A stretch of 64,000 bases of DNA from Aeromicrobium chenweiae (GCF_003065605.1 NZ_CP026952.1:1922001-1986000), one strand, 5' to 3'; positions 32,719 to 41,552 are shown, counted from the stretch's first letter. Made by a program: numbers and translations. The notes: generated from the sequence alone by a model not told the origin.

Positions 32719-33102
32719 CTACGGCGACGGTTGATCGCCGTCCCCGAGGGCGCGACGCTTCCGCTCCTGGTACGCGCGCCGTTGCTGCTCGGCGCGGTCT
32801 CGCAGCGACTGGAGGTAGGCCGCGTCGCGCTCCGGATCGGGGTCGACGTAGCGGCCGGGACGCTCGTACTCGGGGAACGCCGGGCCGCTGTTGCCCTTGT
32901 ACGGCAGGTCGGGCGTCGCCTGGGGACGTCCCGCCACGAGCCAGGCGATCGAGCCGATGGCCGGCAGGAACAGGACCAGCAGGAGCCACACGGTCTTGCC
33001 CAGGTTGCGGCACACGCTCTCGTCGGTCGTGATGACGTCGATGAGGCAGAAGATCCACAGCAGGAGCACCACGAGGGTGAGCACTCCGTCCAGGTACAGC
33101 AC
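32719..33102 (-). CDS. PLDc_N-type membrane protein
   Basis: 127 residues with two membrane helices (about 3-20 and 35-58) separated by DVITTDESVCRNLGKTVW, and the LPAIGSIAWLVAGRP motif typical of the phospholipase D N-terminal (PLDc_N) domain found alone in actinobacteria. The cytoplasmic tail is charged and rich in Arg and Gln. GTG 33102 is favoured over GTG 33132 because AAGGGGA lies six bases upstream. Function unknown. Confidence 0.75.
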   Translation of the reverse strand: MLYLDGVLTLVVLLLWIFCLIDVITTDESVCRNLGKTVWLLLVLFLPAIGSIAWLVAGRPQATPDLPYKGNSGPAFPEYERPGRYVDPDPERDAAYLQSLRDRAEQQRRAYQERKRRALGDGDQPSP

Positions 33103-33187
33103 TGCGGGTCCCCTTGTCGTCGGCGTCGCCACATGATGGCAGCGGTCTCGGTGCTCCCGCAGGCGAATCGGCCCATGACCCCACCGG

Positions 33188-33193
33188 TATCGT
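33188..33193 (+). promoter_or_regulatory. -10 element of the M24 peptidase gene
   Basis: TATCGT, six bases, then GTG 33200. Confidence 0.45.
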
Positions 33194-33199
33194 CATGGT

Positions 33200-34279
33200 G
33201 TGAACACGTGGCGCAAGGCTCAGGAACTGGCAACCCAGCAGGGGATCGACGCCCTGCTCGTGACACCGGGGGCGGACCTCCGCTACCTCACGGGCTACGT
33301 GGCTCTCCCGCTGGAGCGGCTCACGTGCCTCGTGCTGCCCGCACAGGGCGAGCCCACCCTCGTCGTGCCCCACCTGGAGCGTCAGGCGGCGATCGCCTCC
33401 GGCGTCGACACGGCGATCGCGTCGTGGCAGGAGACCGAGGACCCGTACGCGCTGGTCGCGAGGCTGGTCGGCGACGTCGCCACGGTCGGCGTGGACGACC
33501 ACATGTGGGCGTCCCGGGTCTTCGCGCTGCAGGCCGCGATGCCGTCGGCGCGTCAGGTGCTGGCCGGTCCGCTCGTGCAGCAGCTGCGGATCCGCAAGGA
33601 CGCGACCGAGGTCGCCGCGCTGCGCGACGCCGGTGCCGCGATCGACCGCGTGCACGACCGCATGGCCGAGTGGCTCCGGCCGGGCCGCACCGAGCGCGAG
33701 GTCGGCGCCGACATCGCCCGCGCGATCATCGACGAGGGCCACGAGACGGTCGACTTCGTCATCGTGGGCTCGGGACCCAACGGCGCGTCGCCGCACCACG
33801 AGCTGTCCGACCGGGTCATCGAGGTCGGCGACCCCGTCGTCGTCGACATCGGCGGCACCATGCCCTCGGGCTACTGCTCGGACTCCACCCGCAACTACCT
33901 CGCGGGCGGCATCGCCCCCGCGAAGTACCTCGCCGCGTACCTGGTGCTCGAGGAGGCCCACGAGGCCCAGCGCGAGCACGCTCGGCCGGGCGTGACCGCC
34001 GAGTCGGTCGACGCGGTCGGCCGCGCGATCATCACGGCCGCGGGCTACGGCGACCTGTTCATCCACCGCACCGGCCACGGCATCGGCCAGGAGACCCACG
34101 AGGAGCCGTACATCGTGGAGGGCAACGACCTCGTCCTCGAGGAGGGCATGGCGTTCTCGATCGAGCCGGGCATCTACTTCGAGGGACAGTTCGGCGCCCG
34201 CATCGAGGACATCGCGGTGTGCACCGCGGACGGTCTCGAGGTGCTGAACAACACGCCACGCGGGCTCGTCGCCCTGTGA
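33200..34279 (+). CDS. M24-family metallopeptidase (Xaa-Pro dipeptidase-like)
   Basis: 359 residues. An N-terminal creatinase-like domain (1-130) precedes the pita-bread catalytic domain. Metal ligands are visible in order: DIGGT and YCSDSTRN (two Asp), the HRTGHGIGQETHEEP His, SIEPGIY (Glu) and ARIEDI (Glu). It cleaves an Xaa-Pro bond in dipeptides or short peptides. It matches PepE (Rv2089c) in the conserved order next to the exonuclease. Its TGA overlaps the GTG of lnt. Confidence 0.92.
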   Translation: MNTWRKAQELATQQGIDALLVTPGADLRYLTGYVALPLERLTCLVLPAQGEPTLVVPHLERQAAIASGVDTAIASWQETEDPYALVARLVGDVATVGVDDHMWASRVFALQAAMPSARQVLAGPLVQQLRIRKDATEVAALRDAGAAIDRVHDRMAEWLRPGRTEREVGADIARAIIDEGHETVDFVIVGSGPNGASPHHELSDRVIEVGDPVVVDIGGTMPSGYCSDSTRNYLAGGIAPAKYLAAYLVLEEAHEAQREHARPGVTAESVDAVGRAIITAAGYGDLFIHRTGHGIGQETHEEPYIVEGNDLVLEEGMAFSIEPGIYFEGQFGARIEDIAVCTADGLEVLNNTPRGLVAL

Positions 34280-35784
34280 CACGACCCCGCGTCGGGTGGA
34301 AGGTCGCCTGGCCCGCTGCAGCTGCCCTCGGGGTGCTGTCGTCGCTGAACTTCGACCCGGTCTCGCTGCCGTTCGCGATGGTCGTGGGGGTGGCCGGCCT
34401 CGTGTGGCTCGCCCGAGCGCTCGACGGCGCCAGCAAGCGCGTCGTCGCCGTCACGGGCCTGCTGTACGGCCTCGGGTTCATGGGGCCGTGCATCTGGTGG
34501 ATGAACGCGGTCAGCGCGGGCGCCTACATCGGCCTGTTCGTCGCCGAGGCGCTGTTCTTCGTGCCGATCATGCTCGCGCTGCGGGCAGCGACGCGGCTGC
34601 GCTGGTGGCCGCTGTGGGGCGCCGGCGTCTGGGTGGCAGGGGAGTGGGCCCGTGGCCGGTTCCCGTTCACCGGATTCCCCTGGGGGCGGCTGGCGCACAC
34701 CTCGATCGACACGCCCTTCGCCCCGTACGCCCGACTCGTGGCGATGCCCGGCACCAGCGCGGTGCTGTTCCTGGTCGCCGCGCTGCTAGTCGTCGTGGTG
34801 GTCGGTCCGGGACGTCGGGCCAGGATCGGGGCCGCTGCCGGGGTGATCGCCCTGACGGTCGTCGGAGCGGTGCTGCCGACCGGCATCGCGGGCTCCGACG
34901 GCACCCGGCAGGTGGCGCTGGTGCAGGGCAACGTGCCCGGCGTCTTCCTGACGTGGCCACGGGGCGAGATCCTCGATCTGCACCTCGCCGAGACCGAGCG
35001 GCTCGCCGACGCGGTCGCGGCCGGGACCGTGCCCCGACCCGACATGGTCCTGTGGCCCGAGAACGCCACCGACATCGACCCGTACCACGACGCCGTGACG
35101 CGCGGCCGCATCGAGTCGCTCTCGGCCCGGATCGGTGCGCCGATCCTGGTCGGCGGCCTGTTCGACGGGCCGACGGTCGACACCGCGTACAACTCGGGCG
35201 TGGTGTGGACCGCGGACGGGCCGGGGGAGCGCTACGACAAGCTCAAGCCGGTGCCGTTCGGCGAGTACGTCCCGTTCCGCAAGCAGGCCGGCTCGGTCGT
35301 CGGCCGCCTGGCCCGTGACATCCCCCGCGACATGCTGGCCGGCGACGAGCCCGGAGCGCTGACCATCGGTGACACCCGGATCGGCGACACCATCTGCTAC
35401 GACATCGCGTACGACGACGTGACCCGGCGGGCGGTGGACGGCGGCGCGCAGATGATCGTCGTGCAGACGAGCAACGCGGCCTTCACCGGCACGTCGCAGC
35501 CCGAGCAGCAGTGGGACATCTCCCGTCTGCGGGCCATCGAGACCGGGCGGTGGGTCGTCGTCCCGTCGACCAACGGCATCACCGGCGTGGTGGACCCGTC
35601 GGGTCGCAGCGTCGAGCGCGCGCCCCTGCACGAGCCCGCGCTGGTCAACACCCAGGTCACCCTCGCCTCGGGCAGGACACCCGCGTTGGTCATCGGCCGG
35701 TACCTCGAGTGGTTGCTGGTGGCCACGGGGGTGGGAGCATGGTGGCTCGGCACGCGACGACGCAAGGAGGCCGGGCCCCTGTGA
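34276..35784 (+). CDS. lnt: Apolipoprotein N-acyltransferase
   Basis: 502 residues: about seven membrane helices (1-215) and an outward-facing nitrilase domain with the catalytic triad Glu262 (LWPENA), Lys322 (YDKLKPVPFGEY) and Cys374 (TICYDI). The Lys-Cys spacing of 52 equals that of E. coli Lnt. It adds the third acyl chain to lipoproteins such as those encoded at 18053 and 22508. The start is GTG at 34276 overlapping the M24 stop; the 3' end overlaps ppm1 by four bases. In M. tuberculosis lnt and ppm1 form one fused gene; here they are separate. Confidence 0.95.
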   Translation: MTRPRVGWKVAWPAAAALGVLSSLNFDPVSLPFAMVVGVAGLVWLARALDGASKRVVAVTGLLYGLGFMGPCIWWMNAVSAGAYIGLFVAEALFFVPIMLALRAATRLRWWPLWGAGVWVAGEWARGRFPFTGFPWGRLAHTSIDTPFAPYARLVAMPGTSAVLFLVAALLVVVVVGPGRRARIGAAAGVIALTVVGAVLPTGIAGSDGTRQVALVQGNVPGVFLTWPRGEILDLHLAETERLADAVAAGTVPRPDMVLWPENATDIDPYHDAVTRGRIESLSARIGAPILVGGLFDGPTVDTAYNSGVVWTADGPGERYDKLKPVPFGEYVPFRKQAGSVVGRLARDIPRDMLAGDEPGALTIGDTRIGDTICYDIAYDDVTRRAVDGGAQMIVVQTSNAAFTGTSQPEQQWDISRLRAIETGRWVVVPSTNGITGVVDPSGRSVERAPLHEPALVNTQVTLASGRTPALVIGRYLEWLLVATGVGAWWLGTRRRKEAGPL

Positions 35785-36551
35785 GGACCCTGATCATCGT
35801 CCCGACCTACAACGAGTCGGACAATCTCGAGCTCATCGTGGGGCGGATCCACGACCAGCAGCCGCAGGTCGACGTCCTCATCGCGGACGACGGCTCCCCG
35901 GACGGCACGGGGGAGATCGCCGACCGGCTCGCGGCGGCGGACCCGCGCGTGCACGTCATGCACCGCACGTCCAAGCAGGGTCTCGGCTCGGCGTACCGTG
36001 CCGGTTTCGCGTGGGGCCTGGAGCGCGGCTACGACGTCCTGATGGAGATGGACGCGGACGGCTCGCACCGGCCCGAGGACCTCGCCCAGATCCTCGCGGC
36101 GAGCGAGGCGGGAGCCGATCTGGTGCTCGGGTCCCGGTGGGTGCCGGGCGGCGGGGTCGTCAACTGGCCCTGGCACCGTCGCCTGATCTCCCGCGGCGGG
36201 ACGCTCTACGCGCACCTCATGCTGGGCATCCCGATCAAGGACGCCACCGGAGGGTTCCGGGCGTTCCGGCAGGAGACGCTGCAGCGGCTGCCGCTGGACG
36301 AGGTCGCGTCACAGGGCTACTGCTTCCAGATCGACATGGCTCGCCGGGTCGTCGCGGCCGGCATGAGCGTCGTGGAGGTGCCCATCACGTTCGTCGAGCG
36401 GGAGCGCGGTCAGTCCAAGATGAGCGGTGCGATCGTGCGTGAGGCGCTGTGGCGGGTCACCGTCTGGGGACTGGAGCGGCTGGTGCCGCGGAGGTTCCGG
36501 CAACGCTCCGACGTCCAGGGCCAGGCGTCGTCCGACCGAGCGGCCCGCTGA
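35781..36551 (+). CDS. ppm1: Polyprenol-phosphate mannose synthase (GT2)
   Basis: 256 residues. GT2 fold: VPTYNESDNLE, DDGSPDGT and the MDADGSHRPED metal motif. It moves mannose from GDP-mannose to polyprenol phosphate on the inner face of the membrane, giving the donor for lipoglycan and glycoprotein mannosylation. No membrane helix of its own is evident, so it may rely on Lnt for membrane contact, as shown for Ppm1/Lnt partners in other actinobacteria. GTG 35781 overlaps the lnt TGA. Confidence 0.93.
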   Translation: MRTLIIVPTYNESDNLELIVGRIHDQQPQVDVLIADDGSPDGTGEIADRLAAADPRVHVMHRTSKQGLGSAYRAGFAWGLERGYDVLMEMDADGSHRPEDLAQILAASEAGADLVLGSRWVPGGGVVNWPWHRRLISRGGTLYAHLMLGIPIKDATGGFRAFRQETLQRLPLDEVASQGYCFQIDMARRVVAAGMSVVEVPITFVERERGQSKMSGAIVREALWRVTVWGLERLVPRRFRQRSDVQGQASSDRAAR

Positions 36552-36566
36552 GGCCGGACGCCAAAA

Positions 36567-36588
36567 GACCCCGGCCGTAGCCGGGGTC
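36567..36588 (-). terminator. Rho-independent terminator of rbpA
   Basis: A perfect 9-bp GC stem (36567-36575 with 36580-36588) with a CGTA loop. On the minus strand it is followed by TTTT, placing it as the rbpA terminator; it can also stop ppm1 on the plus strand. Confidence 0.85.
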
Positions 36589-36614
36589 CTGGTTCACGAA
36601 AGGCCGTGTGGGCC

Positions 36615-37007
36615 TCAGGCGCTCTTTTTCTTGGCCGCGCTCTTCTTGGCGGGCCGGTGGAGGTGCGGCGGACCGATCTCCCCACCACGGAGCAGCTCGA
36701 GCCGCTCCGTCAGGATCTCCTCCAGCTCGTCGACCGAGCGACGCTCGAGCAGCATGTCCCAGTGCGTGCGGACCGGCTTCTCAGCCTTTCCCTCGGGCTT
36801 CTCGCCGTTGGCAAGCTGTCCGATCTGACCCGTCTTGGGGTCTTCCCACTCGTACGGGATCTCGGCCTCGTCGGCCATGACCACCGTGAACGTGTGCCCG
36901 TCCGGGCACACGTACTCAACCTGCTGCCGGGGAGCCATCTCCACGCCGCGCTCGTCCTCGAAGCTCTGTGTCCCGAGCCGAGCACCTCGCAATGCACGTT
37001 CAGCCAT
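36615..37007 (-). CDS. rbpA: RNA polymerase-binding protein RbpA
   Basis: 130 residues. RbpA binds sigma factor and the polymerase and stabilises open promoters. The N-terminal MAERALRGARLGTQSFEDERG tail, the core fold and the THWDMLLERRSVDELEEILTERLELLR sigma-interaction domain are intact. Of the zinc cysteines in the Streptomyces version only Cys34 is present (VCPDGH); the PYEWEDPKTG stretch lacks the other pair. A 20-residue Lys/Ala-rich tail follows the sigma domain. Confidence 0.96.
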   Translation of the reverse strand: MAERALRGARLGTQSFEDERGVEMAPRQQVEYVCPDGHTFTVVMADEAEIPYEWEDPKTGQIGQLANGEKPEGKAEKPVRTHWDMLLERRSVDELEEILTERLELLRGGEIGPPHLHRPAKKSAAKKKSA

Positions 37008-37083
37008 GTGCGTCCCCTCTCTTGTGCCTTACCGTGTTCAACGTAGACGACACGCATGAGATTCCCCTGAACACGAACAGTCT

Positions 37084-38448
37084 TCACAGGACGGCCGGCG
37101 GGACGTTCCCCGCCTCGATGACCCCCTTGCGTGGATCAAGCCTCCACAACAGCGTCCCACCGATCACGAAGAACGCAATCAGGGCGAGGATCGCCGGCCG
37201 GTACGAGTCGGTGAGCTGGTGCACCAGGCCGAACACGAGGGTGCCGAACCAGCTCGTCCCTCGCTCGCAGGCCTGGTACAGGCTGAAGTACTCCGCCTCG
37301 CGCCCGCGGGGGATGAGCTGGGAGAAGAACGACCGCGAGAGCGCCTGCGTGCCGCCCAGCACCAGACCGATGAGCACCGCCAGGACGAAGAACGGCACGA
37401 CCTGCTCCGCCGGCAGGAAGAAGCCGATGCACACCACGAGCACCCACACCGCGAGACCGCCCATGATCGTGCGGTGCCCGCCGAACCGGGCCGCGACGCG
37501 GCCGAAGATCAGGGCGCCACCGAAGGCGACGAACTGCACGATGAGGATCGTCGTGATGAGGATGCTGGTCCCGAAGCCGAGCTCCTTCTCGCCGTACACC
37601 GACGCGGAGTAGATCACCGTCTGGATGCCGTCGTTGTAGAACAGGTACGCCACGAGGAACAACAGCGTCTGCGGATAGCCCCGCAGCTCCCGGAGCGTGC
37701 GGAACAGCTGGCCGAAGCTGCGCTGCATGAGCGAGACGCCCTCGACCGGAGCGGCGCCACGCACGGGATGGTCCTTGATCCGGCGGTACGGGACGATCGT
37801 GAAGACCGCCCACCACAGCGCCGCCGACAGCAGGCTGATGCGGACCGCGCTCTCGGTCGACAGCCCGAACGGCTTCACGGTGACGACCACGAGGTTGAGC
37901 GACAGCAGCAGCGCGCCACCGAGGTACCCGAACGCCCAGCCCTGGGAGGACACGTGGTCGCGGTCGTCCGGCGCTGCGATGTCGACCAGGATCGCGTCGT
38001 AGACCACGATCGACGCCCCGTAGAACAGGTTGGCCACGACGAGCAGGACGGCGCCCAGCTGCCAGTTGTCGCCGGTGACGAAGAACATCAGCGCCGCGAC
38101 GACCGAGCCGGCCCACGCCAGCCCGCACATCAGGCGGCGCTTGGACTCCACACGGTCGGCCACCGCACCGATGATCGGCAGCACGAACGCCGACAGCACG
38201 GTCGCGAGCGTGACGACGTAGAACACGAGCGACCCGGCGGACAGCGAGAGGCCCAGGACGTGCAGGTTCTCGGTGCACTTGCGGTCGTCGTCGCCGGCGA
38301 AGCCACAGGCGGCCTTCTCCGCGACGCTCGTCAGGTACGGCGCGAACAGCACCGTGCCGATCGTCGTGATGTACGCCGAGTTCGCCCAGTCGTAGAAGTA
38401 CCAGCCGCGCTGCTCGGCGGTGGCCCGCGGCCTGGTCGTCGTGCTCAT
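37084..38448 (-). CDS. MFS transporter of the UMF1/Atg22-like type
   Basis: 454 residues with about 12 membrane helices. The start RGWYFYDWANSAYITTIGT is the hallmark of the UMF1 subgroup related to yeast Atg22, a vacuolar amino-acid exporter. The second half contains GGTQALSRSFFSQLIPRGREAEYFSLYQ, typical of this group. Substrate unknown. The stop codon of the upstream GDPD gene overlaps its ATG (ATGA), so the two are coupled. Confidence 0.88.
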   Translation of the reverse strand: MSTTTRPRATAEQRGWYFYDWANSAYITTIGTVLFAPYLTSVAEKAACGFAGDDDRKCTENLHVLGLSLSAGSLVFYVVTLATVLSAFVLPIIGAVADRVESKRRLMCGLAWAGSVVAALMFFVTGDNWQLGAVLLVVANLFYGASIVVYDAILVDIAAPDDRDHVSSQGWAFGYLGGALLLSLNLVVVTVKPFGLSTESAVRISLLSAALWWAVFTIVPYRRIKDHPVRGAAPVEGVSLMQRSFGQLFRTLRELRGYPQTLLFLVAYLFYNDGIQTVIYSASVYGEKELGFGTSILITTILIVQFVAFGGALIFGRVAARFGGHRTIMGGLAVWVLVVCIGFFLPAEQVVPFFVLAVLIGLVLGGTQALSRSFFSQLIPRGREAEYFSLYQACERGTSWFGTLVFGLVHQLTDSYRPAILALIAFFVIGGTLLWRLDPRKGVIEAGNVPPAVL

Positions 38449-39212
38449 GCGGGCTCCGTCCACGTTCCCCTGGCGACCAGGACGTCCTTGAGGACGTCCG
38501 TGCGATCGGTGATGATGCCGTCGACCCCGAGGTCGAGGAGCTCGTTCATCTCGTCGGCGTCGTCGACCGTCCACACGTGGACCTGCTTGCCGAGCGCGTG
38601 CGCCCGGCGGACGAAGGACCGCGTGACCACGGGGAGCGGGCCCTGGCGGTGCGGCACCTGCAGGCAGGTACCGGGAGGTGCGCCGAGGATCCGCAGCAGA
38701 CGCGCCGGCAGGAGCGTGGCCATCACCACCTCGGGCACCGACGCGGAGGTGGCAACACCGGGCAGGAGGCGCCGGATTCGTCTCAGCCGGGCGTGCGAGA
38801 ACGAGCTGAGGCACGTGCGTCCGATCGCCCCCTGGGCCCGTACCAGCTCGCACGTGGGCTCCACCGCCTCGTCGGACTTGACGTCGATCATGAGGCGCGC
38901 GTCCGGAAAGGCCTCGAACAGCGCCTCGAGGCGGGCGAACGGCTCGCGCTGGTCGAGCCGCTGCAGCTCGATCGACTCCGAGGACAACGCGTTGATCGCG
39001 TCGGGGCTGCCGGTCAGGCGTTCGAGCCGGTCGTCGTGGACCGCGTACACGACGCCGTCGGACGTCGTGCGGACGTCGGTCTCGAGATAGCGGTAGCCGA
39101 GCTCGTACGCGTGCGCGAACGCCGCGAGCGAGTTCTCGATGCCGACGTTGTCACCCGTCGCCGCTCCGCCTCGGTGGGCGATGGCCAGAGGTGGTGGGTC
39201 GAGGAAGGACAC
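38445..39212 (-). CDS. Glycerophosphodiester phosphodiesterase
   Basis: 255 residues, GDPD barrel. The HRGG (His13), IENSLAAF and LETDVRTTSDGVVYAVHDD motifs provide the catalytic histidines and metal-binding Glu/Asp residues. It splits glycerophosphodiesters to glycerol-3-phosphate and an alcohol. No signal peptide, so cytoplasmic. Translationally coupled to the downstream MFS transporter. Confidence 0.92.
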   Translation of the reverse strand: MSFLDPPPLAIAHRGGAATGDNVGIENSLAAFAHAYELGYRYLETDVRTTSDGVVYAVHDDRLERLTGSPDAINALSSESIELQRLDQREPFARLEALFEAFPDARLMIDVKSDEAVEPTCELVRAQGAIGRTCLSSFSHARLRRIRRLLPGVATSASVPEVVMATLLPARLLRILGAPPGTCLQVPHRQGPLPVVTRSFVRRAHALGKQVHVWTVDDADEMNELLDLGVDGIITDRTDVLKDVLVARGTWTEPA

Positions 39213-39240
39213 ATGTTCACGCTATGCCCTGGCGGGGTCC

Positions 39241-39270
39241 ACCTCCCGCCGGCCGTGGCCGGCGGGAGGT
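39241..39270 (-). terminator. Hairpin terminator after the HTH-MurA gene
   Basis: A perfect 30-base GC palindrome (13-14 bp stem, minimal loop) three bases beyond the stop of the HTH-MurA gene and ahead of the GDPD gene. No T-run, like many actinobacterial stem-only terminators. Confidence 0.65.
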
Positions 39271-39272
39271 GC

Positions 39273-40808
39273 TCAGATGTCCCGGAAGGTCTCGATCTGG
39301 GCGCCGAGGGCGTTGAGCCGCTCGGCGAGGTCCTCGTAGCCGCGGTTGATGACGTACACGCTGCGGAGCACCGAGGTGCCCTTGGCCGCGAGCATCGCCA
39401 GCAGGATCACGACGGCCGGACGCAGCGCCGGCGGGCAGATCAGCTCCGCGCCGCTCCAGTGCGTCGGACCCTCGATCAGCACCCGGTGCGGGTCGAGGAG
39501 CTTGACCTGCGCACCCAGCTTGTTGAGCTCGGTGAGGTAGATCGCGCGGTTCTCGTACACCCAGTCGTGCAGCATCGTCTGGCCCTCGGCGGTCGCCGCG
39601 ATGACCGCGAAGAACGGCAGGTTGTCGATGTTGAGCCCCGGGAACGGCATCGGGTGGATCTTGTCGATCGGGGCGTGCAGGGCCGAGGCGTACGTCGTGA
39701 TGTCGACGAGCCGCGTCTGGCCGTTCTCCGCCGCGTACTCGGCGCTGCGGTCGTACTGGAAGCCCATCTCCTCGAGCAGTGCCAGCTCGATCTCCATGAA
39801 CTCGATCGGCACCCGCCGCACGGTGATGCTCGACTTCGTGACGATCGCGGCGGCGATCAGGCTCATCGCCTCGATCGGGTCCTCGCTCGGCGCGTACTCG
39901 ACGTCGCAGTTGATGACCGGGGCGCCGGTGATGCGCAGCGTCGTGGTGCCGATGCCCTCGATGCCGACACCCAGCTTGACCAGGAAGAAGCACAGGTCCT
40001 GGACCATGTAGTTGGGGCTCGCGTTACGGATGACGGTGACGCCGTCGTAGCGGGCCGCGGCCAGCAGCGCGTTCTCGGTCACGGTGTCACCGCGCTCGGT
40101 CAGCACGATGGGACGCTCGGGGCCGACCCCGGCAGCGGCGGCGGCGTGATAGCTGCCCTCGGTCGCGACGACCTTGAGCCCGAACGGGCGCAGCGCCGTC
40201 ATGTGCGGCTCGACCGTGCGGGTGCCGAGGTCGCAGCCACCGGCGTAGGGGAGCTCGAAGTCGTCGTAGCGGTGCATCAGCGGGCCCAGGAACATGATGA
40301 TGCTGCGGGTGCGCCGGGCGGCGTCCGCGTCCATCGCGGCCAGGTCCAGCTCGGCCGGGACGACGAGCTCGAGATCGTTCTGGTCGTTGAGCCAGGTCGC
40401 CTTGACGCCGATCGAGGTCAGCACCTCGAGGAGACGGTTGACCTCCTCGATGCGGGCGACCTTGCGCAGCACGGTGGTGCCGGCGTTGAGCAGGGAGGCG
40501 CAGAGCAGGGCGACGCCGGCGTTCTTGCTCGACTTCACGTCGATCGTTCCCGAGAGCGTCGTGCCGCCGGCGACCCTCAGGTGGCTCGGGCCGGACGTGC
40601 CGACGCTCACGAGCTCGGAGTCGAGGGCGCTGCCGATGCGGGCCAGCATGTCGAGGGTCAGGTTCTGCTGCCCCTTCTCGATGCGGTTGACGGCACTCTG
40701 GCTCGTCTTGAGCTCTGCCGCCAGCTCGGCCTGGGTGAGGCCGCTGTGCTGTCGAGCGTCCCGGATGAGGGCGCCGATGCGTGCGAGGTAGTCATCACGA
40801 ACAGTCAT
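39273..40808 (-). CDS. Helix-turn-helix fused to UDP-GlcNAc enolpyruvyl transferase (MurA-like)
   Basis: 511 residues. Residues 10-62 are a Cro/CI-type helix-turn-helix (HSGLTQAELAAELKTSQSAV then RIEKGQQNLTLDMLARIGSAL). Residues 75-511 form a complete MurA-like domain: Lys95-Asn96 of the KN substrate motif, an R-S-I-LGPL segment and the active-site Cys192 in GGCDLGTR. The enzyme adds enolpyruvate to UDP-GlcNAc, the first step of peptidoglycan synthesis. Activity looks intact, and a classical MurA is probably encoded elsewhere. ATG 40808 is preferred over ATG 40820 because TATGGT sits seven bases upstream. A palindrome overlaps its -35, suggesting self-regulation. Confidence 0.85.
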   Translation of the reverse strand: MTVRDDYLARIGALIRDARQHSGLTQAELAAELKTSQSAVNRIEKGQQNLTLDMLARIGSALDSELVSVGTSGPSHLRVAGGTTLSGTIDVKSSKNAGVALLCASLLNAGTTVLRKVARIEEVNRLLEVLTSIGVKATWLNDQNDLELVVPAELDLAAMDADAARRTRSIIMFLGPLMHRYDDFELPYAGGCDLGTRTVEPHMTALRPFGLKVVATEGSYHAAAAAGVGPERPIVLTERGDTVTENALLAAARYDGVTVIRNASPNYMVQDLCFFLVKLGVGIEGIGTTTLRITGAPVINCDVEYAPSEDPIEAMSLIAAAIVTKSSITVRRVPIEFMEIELALLEEMGFQYDRSAEYAAENGQTRLVDITTYASALHAPIDKIHPMPFPGLNIDNLPFFAVIAATAEGQTMLHDWVYENRAIYLTELNKLGAQVKLLDPHRVLIEGPTHWSGAELICPPALRPAVVILLAMLAAKGTSVLRSVYVINRGYEDLAERLNALGAQIETFRDI

Positions 40809-40815
40809 GCCAATC

Positions 40816-40843
40816 ACCATATATCAGTTATGAGATAACTCAA
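40816..40843 (-). promoter_or_regulatory. Promoter and palindromic operator of the HTH-MurA gene
   Basis: Minus strand: -35-like TTGAGT (40838-40843), 16-base spacer, -10 TATGGT (40816-40821), seven bases to ATG 40808. A perfect 6-bp inverted repeat with a 3-base centre, AGTTAT-NNN-ATAACT (40826-40840), covers the spacer and part of the -35. Confidence 0.65.
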
Positions 40844-40854
40844 CGTCCGCAAGA

Positions 40855-41499
40855 TCACGCCGTCGTGGCGTCGGTCTGGCCCAGCAGACGAGCGTCCTGG
40901 ACGCCGCTGTGCGCGGTCAGCTGACCCCAGTAGATGCCGTACGCGGCCTCGGAGATCGTGCGGTCGTGGACGGGGAACAGGGTCGTCGGCGCGACCCGCT
41001 GCACGAAGTCCACGGTCTCGCTGAGCTTGGTCCATGGTGCGGACAGGGGGAGTGCGAGCACGTCGACGCCCTCGGGCGCGTGCTCGTACGAGTCACCCGG
41101 ATGGAACAGGGTGGGCTCCCCGGCTGCGCTCACCATGACGCCGACGTTGCCGATGCGGGGGATCGTGGGGAGGATCACGGCGTGCTGGGCGCCGACGCCC
41201 CGCAGGGTCAGGTCGCTGACGACGGTCTCGACGCCGTCACCGTTCGTCGACCAGTCGCCGACCTGGGCGATCGAGGCGGTCTCCGGGTCGCACAGGAGCA
41301 GCGCGTCGGGGTTGCGCTCGAGCAGGCCGCCGTAACGGTCCTGGTCGAGGTGGTCGGGGTGCTGATGGGTGACGACGATCGCGTCGAGTCCCTCCAGCGC
41401 GAAGGTCTCGTCGGGGCTGAACACTCCCGGATCGATGAGGACCCGGGAGCCCGCGGCTTCCACGAGAACGGCGGCGTGACCGAAGCGAGTGATCTGCAT
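40855..41499 (-). CDS. MBL-fold metal-dependent hydrolase (UlaG-like)
   Basis: 214 residues. N-terminal MQITRFGHAAVLVE and the VTHQHPDHLD zinc motif near residue 47, further ligands in LFHPGDS and a C-terminal PVHDRT. The group includes lactonase-like enzymes; the substrate is unknown. ATG 41499 is chosen over ATG 41508 because it begins the conserved strand directly and a -10-like CAAGAT lies seven bases upstream of it. Confidence 0.85.
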   Translation of the reverse strand: MQITRFGHAAVLVEAAGSRVLIDPGVFSPDETFALEGLDAIVVTHQHPDHLDQDRYGGLLERNPDALLLCDPETASIAQVGDWSTNGDGVETVVSDLTLRGVGAQHAVILPTIPRIGNVGVMVSAAGEPTLFHPGDSYEHAPEGVDVLALPLSAPWTKLSETVDFVQRVAPTTLFPVHDRTISEAAYGIYWGQLTAHSGVQDARLLGQTDATTA

Positions 41500-41552
41500 G
41501 CGTCCCATCTTGCACCCGCGTCCGAACGCCTGGGCCGTGGCACAGTGGAAGC

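Noticed and set aside
31123..34275. Very long upstream extension of the lnt frame
   Set aside because: It runs through the M28, PLDc_N and M24 genes; the GTG at 34276 with a GTGA overlap starts the real protein.
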